A DNA stretch of 15,094 bases from an uncultured Cellvibrio sp. (GTDB lineage Bacteria; Pseudomonadota; Gammaproteobacteria; Pseudomonadales; Cellvibrionaceae). A program made the position numbers and the translations under genes. Within the stretch, counting starts at the first letter, position 1; every line of letters starts with the position of its first letter. Positions 7,035 through 13,361 of the stretch are shown here, piece after piece. The notes beneath the pieces were generated by a model. That model ran no database searches. It had not been told where the DNA came from and was given only the letters and a program-made list of their open reading frames with translations. The DNA lies in contig CALFXJ010000019.1 in assembly GCA_937958105.1 (NCBI GenBank), positions 1-15,094 on the forward strand, read 5' to 3'.

Positions 7035-7286
7035 TTAGCTGGTTAGAACATTTGGGAGCAGTCGGAGGGTAAGCTGCGTCCTCTGGATGCTAGGGAGAGA
7101 AAGCAGAATAGGGATAAGAACTATGCTTTCAAGATGTATACAGCAATGGTATATAGCAATGGTTCCATGACAGACCGGGATGGATTTCATTATGCTAACT
7201 ATTCCTGGGCCGTTATCATGCGCCTTACATATTCCTGTTCACTTTCTGGATGATGCTTAACATCCGGTCAATAACAAAGGTTCACA
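7010..7286. other. Divergent intergenic region between imuA and aroA
   Basis: The imuA-aroA gap (6974-7286, 313 bases) contains the LexA box and imuA promoter at one end and the aroA ribosome binding site AAAGG (7276-7280) at the other. Between them I see only a short tandem repeat at 7136-7161 and no convincing small ORF, RNA gene or second LexA box. An aroA promoter must lie here, but no clear -35/-10 pair stands out. Confidence 0.5.
7136..7161 (+). repeat. Tandem 13-mer, two copies
   Basis: GTATACAGCAATG (7136-7148) is followed directly by GTATATAGCAATG (7149-7161), with one difference in 13 bases. It lies between the two divergent genes, about 125 bp before aroA. It could be a regulator site or simple replication slippage; there is no further evidence. 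Confidence 0.55.
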
Positions 7287-8573
7287 ATGGAATTTCTTGA
7301 TCTCCAACCCGTTTCCCGCGCGCAGGGCGTTGTGCAGCTCCCTGGTTCCAAAAGCATCTCCAACCGCACGTTGCTGCTGGCTGCCCTGGCTCAGGGCACC
7401 ACAGAGATCCGCGATCTGCTGAAGTCGGACGATACGGATCGCATGCTGGAGGCCCTGAACAGTCTGGGTGTAAAGGTGACCCGGACCGGCGAGAATGATT
7501 ACCGAGTAGAGGGCACTGGCGGTTTTCCCAATAAAGAAGCAGACCTGTTCCTCGGCAATGCGGGAACGGCGTTTCGCCCATTGACCGCAGCCCTGGCCTT
7601 GAGCGGCGGAACCTACAAACTGCACGGTGTACCGCGCATGCATGAACGCCCCATCGGCGACCTGGTGGATGCCTTGCGGCAGATTGGTGCCGATATCACC
7701 TACCTGGGCGAAGAAGGCTTCCCACCCCTGCTGATCAAGCCCGCCGACATTGCGGCTCAGGGCACCATCAAGATCCGTGGCGATGTATCCAGCCAGTTCC
7801 TCACCGCGCTGTTGATGGCGCTGCCCATGACCGGCAAAGAAACACGCATTGAGCTGGTCAGCGAGCTCATCTCCAAGCCCTATATCGAAATCACCCTCAA
7901 ACTGATGGCGCAGTTCGGCGTTACGGTAGAGCGCGAGGGCTGGGAAAGCTTTATCGTGCCGGCGGCAGAAGGCTACCGCTCGCCGGGCACCATGTTTGTC
8001 GAAGGGGATGCGTCTTCCGCTTCTTACTTTCTGGCCGCTGGGGCTTTAGGACGCGGGCCTGTGCGGGTGCAGGGCGTGGGACGCAACAGTATTCAGGGGG
8101 ATGTGGCCTTTGCCGATGCCCTGGAGGCCATTGGCGTAACCATCACCAAGGGCGACAACTGGATCGAAGCCTCAGCCCCGGCTTTACCGCTGAAAGCCTT
8201 TGATCGTGACTTCAACCATATTCCCGATGCGGCCATGACGCTGGCCGTGGTAGCGCTCTTCTGCGACGGTCCCTCACGGTTGACCAACATCGCCAGTTGG
8301 CGGGTAAAGGAAACGGATCGCATTGCCGCCATGGCCACCGAGTTGCGCAAACTGGGCGCCGTGGTGGAAGAGGGTGAAGACTGGTTGCGGGTGACGCCGG
8401 TGGACAAACTGCTTCCCAATGCCGCGATTGATACCTACGACGATCACCGCATGGCCATGTGTTTCTCCCTGGCGAGTTTTGGTGGTGTGCCGGTACGGAT
8501 TAATGATCCCAAGTGCACCGCGAAAACCTTCCCAACTTATTTTGATGTTTTTGCCGAAGTTGTGAGTGAATAA
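7287..8573 (+). CDS. aroA: 3-phosphoshikimate 1-carboxyvinyltransferase (EPSP synthase), class I
   Basis: The enzyme transfers the enolpyruvyl group from phosphoenolpyruvate to shikimate 3-phosphate, the sixth step of the shikimate pathway, in the cytoplasm. The 428 codons match the usual length (E. coli 427). Motifs in order are LPGSKSISNRTLLLAALAQG (about 18-37, substrate and PEP binding), LFLGNAGTAFRPL (about 88-100, the loop containing the glyphosate-relevant Gly and Pro, both in the sensitive-type form), RMHERPIGDL, DVSSQFLTALLMALP, VEGDASSASYFLAAGA, WRVKETDRIAAMATELRKLG, TYDDHRMAMCFSLA and DPKCTAKTFP. All are intact. ATG 7287 follows AAAGG by 6 nt. The gene stands alone here, without tyrA, serC, cmk or rpsA neighbours and not fused to prephenate dehydrogenase as in Pseudomonas. 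Confidence 0.97.
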   Translation: MEFLDLQPVSRAQGVVQLPGSKSISNRTLLLAALAQGTTEIRDLLKSDDTDRMLEALNSLGVKVTRTGENDYRVEGTGGFPNKEADLFLGNAGTAFRPLTAALALSGGTYKLHGVPRMHERPIGDLVDALRQIGADITYLGEEGFPPLLIKPADIAAQGTIKIRGDVSSQFLTALLMALPMTGKETRIELVSELISKPYIEITLKLMAQFGVTVEREGWESFIVPAAEGYRSPGTMFVEGDASSASYFLAAGALGRGPVRVQGVGRNSIQGDVAFADALEAIGVTITKGDNWIEASAPALPLKAFDRDFNHIPDAAMTLAVVALFCDGPSRLTNIASWRVKETDRIAAMATELRKLGAVVEEGEDWLRVTPVDKLLPNAAIDTYDDHRMAMCFSLASFGGVPVRINDPKCTAKTFPTYFDVFAEVVSE

Positions 8574-8586
8574 TTTAATTGGTCAT

Positions 8587-8606
8587 GCTGCACATGCTTG
8601 TGCAGC
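8587..8606 (+). terminator. Hairpin after aroA, weak terminator candidate
   Basis: GCTGCACA (8587-8594) pairs perfectly with TGTGCAGC (8599-8606) across a TGCT loop, starting 14 bases after the aroA stop. The stem is stable, but no T run follows directly (only TTTT about 10 bases later). It may therefore be a 3'-end stabilising or rho-assisted structure rather than a classic intrinsic terminator. Confidence 0.4.
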
Positions 8607-8698
8607 TGCTGATGATTTTCTGGTTTGGAGTGATGTCGGATTACGCCTTTGGCTAATTCGACCTACCTGTGGGATTTTTTTCACTGGAGTGAAATATT

Positions 8699-9190
8699 AT
8701 GCTGACCTCATTAGCCAAAATCCTCAAAGTACTTAACTCCGAAGCATCGCCCTGGCAGATCGGCTGGGCCATCGGTCTTGGCCTTCTGGCTGGTCTGTTG
8801 CCCTTCGGTTTCCTTACCTTGGTTATCCTGCTGATCGTCTGCCTGTTCACGATTAACCTTTCTACCTTCCTGGTGGTATGGGGGCTGTGCAGCGGGTTGA
8901 TGTTTATCTTCGGCGATGCGCTGGAAGCACTGACCTGGCAATACGCACAACAGCCCGGCCTGCTGCAGCTGCTGGCTTCGACAGAAGTACTGCAGTTTCT
9001 GCATCTGCATCACACCCTGGTGCTGGGGGCTTTTGTGCTGGGTCTGATATTGCTCCTGCCGGCTGCCTGGCTGGGAGCTGTGCTGGTGAAGCAGTATCGT
9101 CTGCGCCTCATGAACCAGCTGCAGCAATTAAAAATTGTGCAGATGCTGAATGCCACCAAATTATTCCAGCTGTACCAGAAACTAAATTAA
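8699..9190 (+). CDS. TIGR03546-type small membrane protein
   Basis: This is a 163-residue inner-membrane protein. A short amphipathic start (MLTSLAKILKVLNSEASPWQ) is followed by a long hydrophobic, glycine-rich block (about 20-75, two or three membrane segments, containing GLGLLAGLLPFGFLTLVILL) and another segment at about 105-130. The tail is basic and glutamine-rich. It agrees from memory with the TIGR03546 family, which is distantly like DUF2062 and almost always sits immediately before a TIGR03545 gene, as here. Function is unknown. GGAG (8686-8689) stands 9 nt before the ATG. The stop codon overlaps the ribosome binding site of the next gene, so the two are certainly co-transcribed and probably translated together. 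Confidence 0.85.
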   Translation: MLTSLAKILKVLNSEASPWQIGWAIGLGLLAGLLPFGFLTLVILLIVCLFTINLSTFLVVWGLCSGLMFIFGDALEALTWQYAQQPGLLQLLASTEVLQFLHLHHTLVLGAFVLGLILLLPAAWLGAVLVKQYRLRLMNQLQQLKIVQMLNATKLFQLYQKLN

Positions 9191-9200
9191 GGAGTCGCCG

Positions 9201-10967
9201 ATGATCCGTAAATCAGGATGGCTGGTTTTTCTTGCGCTGCTGGCCACCGTGTTATTGCTGGTGTATGTCTTCGCCGGTACGGCGATTCGTATCGGTATGG
9301 TGTACACGCTGGAAAAAGCCGTTGGTGCAGAAGTCAATATTGATAAAGTATCGCTGAGCCTTTCACCACTGGCGCTCACGATTAAAGATCTGCAAATCAC
9401 CAACAAGGACAAGCCCACACACAACACCATCAGTTTTACTCAAGCTAACGCCGCGCTGGAAGTCTGGCCGGCGCTGCTGGGTTATTACGTGGTTAATGAC
9501 TTGTCGGTTGATGGGCTGGCTTATGGCACAGAGCGTCGCTCACCGGGCAAGGTGTATCGCGGTGAGCTGGCGGAAGACAGCGAAAAGGTCGATCTGGCAG
9601 AAGTGCTGCAACTGGACCTGCCGGATGCCGATGAACTGATGGCGCGAGCCAACCTGCAGACCGAAGCAAAAGGCGAAGCCCTGCAGCAACAGGCCAGCGC
9701 TCAGAAAAAACAGCTGGAATCTTTGAAGACGCAGCTGCCTAACAAAGCGAATCTGGAAAAAATCCAGGCGGACATCAAAGCTCTCACAGACAGCAAGATT
9801 GAAAATGCGGCAGATCTGGCAGCCAAGACCGAGCAATTAAAAAAACTGCAGGACTCACTTAAAGCAGAGCGGGAAAAGGTGCGGCAGGTGCAGCAACAGC
9901 TTACCCAAAGCCGCGAGCAGCTGGAAACAGCAGTCACTGAACTGCGCAATGCCAATGCAGCGGATTGGAAGCAACTGCAACAGCTGGCCAATATCGGAGA
10001 AGGTGGGCTGGCACCGATCAGCCAGATTCTGCTGGGCGATGTCTGGGGCAACCGTATTGCTCAGCTGGAAGGTATTTACCGTCTGGTTAAACCCTATATT
10101 CCAGAAGATTTTGGCAAAGGCGAAGCAGCTGACGCGGAGCCGGAAGTAACGCTGCCTAACCGTATCCTGCCCTTGCCCAGCCAGCCTTATCCAGATTTTC
10201 TGGTTCGCAATGCGCGTATTAACTGGCTGATCGGTGGTGGCGAAGCCACGATCAGTGCACAGGACATTACCGCGCAGCATCACATCATCAACAGTGCTAC
10301 GCGCTTCAAACTGGATGTGCAGCAGTTGCCGAAACTGGCTGCGTTTTCCTTGAACGGTGACTTCGCCATCCGCGATCAAATGGTCACGAACCTGAACTGG
10401 GATATGGCTGGCCTGGCGCTGGATGCCATGACGATTGGTGACGGCGAGCGGGCGCTGAATCTCGCCGCTGGCCTGCTGGGTTCAACCGGTACCCTGAAAC
10501 TGGTGGACAATCAGGTGGAGCAGCAGGCTCAGGTGGTATTGCAGCAGCCGGATTTCAGCAGCAGTGGTAACAAATATATTCAGCAGCTCGCTGAGTTGTT
10601 GAATAAGCAGGCGCAGATTCCGCTGACCCTCAAAGCCACAGGCTTGGTGAGCGATCCCGATGTCAGCGTGCGTTCGCCCCTGGATCGCCTGCTCGGCGAT
10701 GCTCTGCTGGGTGAAGCCAAAGAAAAAATCGCTGCGCTGGAAACCCGCCTGCGGCAGCAACTGGACAGCAAGCTGCAACAGCAGCTGGGTGCGCAATCAG
10801 AATGGCTGGCGCTGCTGGATCAACAGGACAGCGAGACCAATGCCTTGCAGGACAGCATAGACAACATGCTCAATGCGAAGCTGGCCAGCGTAAAAGACAA
10901 TGCCAAAGATCGCTTGAAGGACAGCCTGCGTGATCGGCTGGGTGGAGACAAAAACAAGGAAGAGTAA
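9201..10967 (+). CDS. TIGR03545-type AsmA-like envelope protein with long coiled coil
   Basis: This 588-residue protein has one N-terminal membrane anchor (about 7-29) and a periplasmic body. Residues about 30-110 (EKAVGAEVNIDKVSLSLSPL, then TIKDLQITN) resemble the first repeat of AsmA/DUF748-type proteins, which bridge the envelope and are linked to lipid transport. A glutamine/lysine-rich coiled coil fills about 150-255, a second AsmA-like beta-rich portion about 325-490, and a shorter charged helix about 500-585. The family is TIGR03545, recorded as half of a two-gene pair in a small share of outer-membrane bacteria; function is unknown. AAGGAG (9189-9194) gives a strong ribosome binding site for ATG 9201, 10 bases after the previous stop. 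A role with its partner in envelope lipid traffic is inference. Confidence 0.85.
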   Translation: MIRKSGWLVFLALLATVLLLVYVFAGTAIRIGMVYTLEKAVGAEVNIDKVSLSLSPLALTIKDLQITNKDKPTHNTISFTQANAALEVWPALLGYYVVNDLSVDGLAYGTERRSPGKVYRGELAEDSEKVDLAEVLQLDLPDADELMARANLQTEAKGEALQQQASAQKKQLESLKTQLPNKANLEKIQADIKALTDSKIENAADLAAKTEQLKKLQDSLKAEREKVRQVQQQLTQSREQLETAVTELRNANAADWKQLQQLANIGEGGLAPISQILLGDVWGNRIAQLEGIYRLVKPYIPEDFGKGEAADAEPEVTLPNRILPLPSQPYPDFLVRNARINWLIGGGEATISAQDITAQHHIINSATRFKLDVQQLPKLAAFSLNGDFAIRDQMVTNLNWDMAGLALDAMTIGDGERALNLAAGLLGSTGTLKLVDNQVEQQAQVVLQQPDFSSSGNKYIQQLAELLNKQAQIPLTLKATGLVSDPDVSVRSPLDRLLGDALLGEAKEKIAALETRLRQQLDSKLQQQLGAQSEWLALLDQQDSETNALQDSIDNMLNAKLASVKDNAKDRLKDSLRDRLGGDKNKEE

Positions 10968-10973
10968 TCATTG

Positions 10974-12242
10974 TTATTCTGGCGTAAGCTCCAGCTCTTT
11001 AACCAGCTCCCGCAAACGCTGCTTGTCCCCTTCAAAGGTAAGCACAGCTTCAGCCCGGGCCAGTGCTGCCTGTGAATGACGAACAGCGTTCTGATGAAAA
11101 GGTTCGCTGATCTGCGCAAGAGCTGCCAGCGCTTTGTGCAGGCGTATCTGGACCTCAACCATATGCGCACCATCGCGGGCGATCGATGTAAAAAAATCAT
11201 CAAACAATTCACTGAGTCTGACCGGTGGAATGTAAACACGCGGGTGATCAACCACTGCTTCGCTGTCATCGTGTTGTTTATCCATCTCCTTCCAGCTATA
11301 AAAAATCCGTACGCCCCGGCTGAGAATTTCAATGGCCGTGCCGGGGTCGTTTACTGCCGGCGAAAGCGCTCGAGACGCAACTTCCGTCAAAACTGAAAAA
11401 CCAAAACGTGGATCCTGATCAAAGGAACGCTCACTGGCAATAGAAAATGCTGATTGAATTATTTGCTTATCTACTTCGCCGTCCGCTTCAATCCATGCCA
11501 GCACCCGTTTGGGATACACATAAGCCCCCGGCACACTGACGATATAGACGCGCGCTTTCGCTTCCTCTGTCCAGCGGGAAATAGCAGCAATATCGATATA
11601 TTGAACGTAGCCAATTTCCGTTGAATAAATTGCCTGAGTCTGTTGCGGAATCAACGTTGGATCATCCAGCGGTGAACCGCCCAGCCAAGGATACTTTGCT
11701 CGCTGCAGCACAGCCTTTAAGGTAGCTTTTTCTATACGATCATTGGTTTCGCCCACGCGTCCCAAGTGAGATAAATGTTCGATCCAGAGCAGCATGGTGG
11801 CTACGATCAACACAATGACGCCGAGCGTGACGATAAACAGAATCACCCGGCCTTCATCATCATAAATACCGGCATTCAGCGCGGTAATTCCGATGAGGCT
11901 ATACAGAAAGGAACCGACGAAGGTTGCAAGAACATTTTGCGTTGTCGAGTCTTCCATCAACAGCCGCGTGGCTCGGGGCGAGATACTGCTGGTGGCGCTG
12001 CTGTAGGCGGCAACCATCACACTCAGTGAAAAGGTTGTGACTACCAGCATACCGGAGGCGAGGATATTAAGAATCTTATCGACGGCGTGGGCACCAATCT
12101 TGCCCGACAGGTCCGGAGGGATGAGTTCTTTAAAAAAGAGTGTTGCCAGCGCGGTAGCGGCCGCCAGTAAGGCAAACAGAACCGCTCGCATCCAAAGCTG
12201 GCGGCTCAATTGCACAATCGTCCAGTGCCATTTTGAGATCAT
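10974..12242 (-). CDS. DUF2254 family membrane protein
   Basis: This is an inner-membrane protein of unknown function. ATG 12242 is chosen (422 residues) because GGAG (12249-12252) lies 6 nt upstream; the longer frame would begin at a GTG at 12314 with only a weak site and would add 24 residues. From that ATG there are membrane segments near residues 18-40, 58-85, 110-135 and 145-170. The signature FSLSVMVAAYSSATSSISPR, followed by a region with RLLMEDSTTQ and ATFVGSFLYSLI, is characteristic of DUF2254. The soluble C-terminal half includes SPAVNDPGTAIEIL, also conserved in the family, and ends in a charged helical tail. The gene runs in the same direction as marC with under 100 nt between them, so an operon is likely. 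It converges on the TIGR03545 gene with only six bases between stops. Confidence 0.88.
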   Translation of the reverse strand: MISKWHWTIVQLSRQLWMRAVLFALLAAATALATLFFKELIPPDLSGKIGAHAVDKILNILASGMLVVTTFSLSVMVAAYSSATSSISPRATRLLMEDSTTQNVLATFVGSFLYSLIGITALNAGIYDDEGRVILFIVTLGVIVLIVATMLLWIEHLSHLGRVGETNDRIEKATLKAVLQRAKYPWLGGSPLDDPTLIPQQTQAIYSTEIGYVQYIDIAAISRWTEEAKARVYIVSVPGAYVYPKRVLAWIEADGEVDKQIIQSAFSIASERSFDQDPRFGFSVLTEVASRALSPAVNDPGTAIEILSRGVRIFYSWKEMDKQHDDSEAVVDHPRVYIPPVRLSELFDDFFTSIARDGAHMVEVQIRLHKALAALAQISEPFHQNAVRHSQAALARAEAVLTFEGDKQRLRELVKELELTPE

Positions 12243-12244
12243 GC

Positions 12245-12274
12245 TCGGCTCCGCTAAAAAAGTGACGGAGCCGA
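12245..12274 (-). promoter_or_regulatory. Perfect 9-bp inverted repeat enclosing the DUF2254 ribosome binding site
   Basis: TCGGCTCCG (12245-12253) and CGGAGCCGA (12266-12274) are exact inverted copies around a 12-nt loop that reads TCACTTTTTTAG on the minus strand. In the minus-strand transcript the 3' arm contains the GGAG that would serve ATG 12242, so the folded form would hide the ribosome binding site. It could instead be an intergenic stem or a weak intra-operon terminator, though no T run follows it. Confidence 0.5.
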
Positions 12275-12338
12275 AGTATAACCAAGCCATCATGCTGTGA
12301 ATGTTGTGTAACACTCTTTGAATCGCGCGGTGCTAACA

Positions 12339-13007
12339 TTATCTCGCCTGTTGGGCTGTCTCCCAGGCCTGTTGAATAGCATTAATTAATTCCGGACTGG
12401 ACGCCACGCCAATAATGCCATTCACAATAAACTGCACGCCCACGCACAAAATCATAAAGCCCATGATCCTGGTCATGGCATGCAAACCACTTACACCCAA
12501 CACCCGAACGAGACGGGTGGACAAGCGCAGCGTGACATAGACCATCGCCGCTACCACCAGAATGCCGGCAATGATGGCCGCAAACTCGATCAGGCTAGTG
12601 GCTAATGAGGTTAAACCAATGGTGACTGAAATCGCACCGGGGCCCGCCAGACTCGGCATGGCCAGCGGCGTAAAAGACACATCGCGTTTGCGTTTGGACT
12701 CCCGCCGCTCCGCCTCGGTCTGACCCGTATCATCTTTCGGATACAGCATGCGCATCCCCACACCGGCAACCAGAATCCCACCTGCAATCCGCAGCCCCGG
12801 CAACGACAAACCAAACAGCTTCATGATAAACGTCCCGCCGACCAGAAAAGCCACCAGGATGAACACCATATAAATCACACCCTTGCGCGCCTGCTCCTGC
12901 CGCTCAGCTTCGGTATTGCCCTCGGTAATCGCCAGAAACAAGGGAGCGGTACTGAAAGGGTTGATGATAGGCAGGAGAGCAACAATGGTTGCGATAGCGA
13001 GTTCCAT
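12339..13007 (-). CDS. MarC family integral membrane protein
   Basis: This 222-residue polytopic inner-membrane protein belongs to the MarC/YchE/YhgN family. The start MELAIATIVALLPIINPFST, with APLFLAIT following, carries the family's N-P-F-x-x-x-P-x-F motif. Six hydrophobic segments lie at about 4-24, 44-64, 68-88, 117-137, 141-161 and 187-207, with a charged, basic cytoplasmic loop (DDTGQTEAERRESKRKRDV, about 91-109) between the third and fourth. Repeated glycines (LAGPGAISVTIGL) in the fourth segment are typical. Despite the name, a role in antibiotic resistance has not been upheld for the family, and the function is unknown. GGAG (13013-13016) lies 5 nt before the ATG. The DUF2254 gene follows it on the same strand. 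Confidence 0.92.
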   Translation of the reverse strand: MELAIATIVALLPIINPFSTAPLFLAITEGNTEAERQEQARKGVIYMVFILVAFLVGGTFIMKLFGLSLPGLRIAGGILVAGVGMRMLYPKDDTGQTEAERRESKRKRDVSFTPLAMPSLAGPGAISVTIGLTSLATSLIEFAAIIAGILVVAAMVYVTLRLSTRLVRVLGVSGLHAMTRIMGFMILCVGVQFIVNGIIGVASSPELINAIQQAWETAQQAR

Positions 13008-13361
13008 AAAAGCTCCGTACTAAAAGAAACACTGAAAAAATGACATTAACCTGGCTAACCCAGATTTAGGGCAGATAGTTGCGCCACAGCGGAACCGTTA
13101 CTATTATCTAAGTCTCGACCCCTTTGAATAACGATACGGCGACTTTCGAGCGGTAGTATATCGGCTTCTGACAAACATCTACTTCAATATTAATGGAGCG
13201 GGTCATAAAGTTTCGAGGGAAAACCTTTAAATCGCGCTGTTGATGATAAGTGAATAGTACATCTGAAATCATCAAACCCACATAATTTGAGCAGCTACGT
13301 TGAAACAAGTATGGCCTTGCGGATGAGGCTGTCATGGAAAGTAATTCATCAGGAATAAAAC
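13008..13361. other. Divergent intergenic region between marC and the NERD-helicase gene
   Basis: This 354-base stretch separates two divergent genes, so it should contain both promoters. I see the marC ribosome binding site at one end and AGGA (13351-13354) for the helicase at the other. A weak -35/-10 candidate, TTGAGC and TATGGC 17 bp apart, lies about 50-80 bases before the helicase start. A 16-codon ORF from an ATG near 13194 and an 87-codon minus-strand frame overlapping the helicase start have no coding character. No RNA gene or strong hairpin was recognised. Confidence 0.4.

Noticed and set aside
7136..7161. The tandem 13-mers as a second LexA site
   Set aside because: They contain TATACAG-like half sites but no CTGT-N8-ACAG core.
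10820..11332. A 170-codon minus-strand ORF spanning the convergent junction
   Set aside because: It overlaps the ends of both the TIGR03545 and DUF2254 genes, each strongly supported, and shows no motif.
13194..13244. A short frame MERVIKFRGKTFKSRC resembling the start of YopX-type phage proteins
   Set aside because: It stops after 16 codons, no continuation in another frame was recognised, and the match is too short to mean anything.
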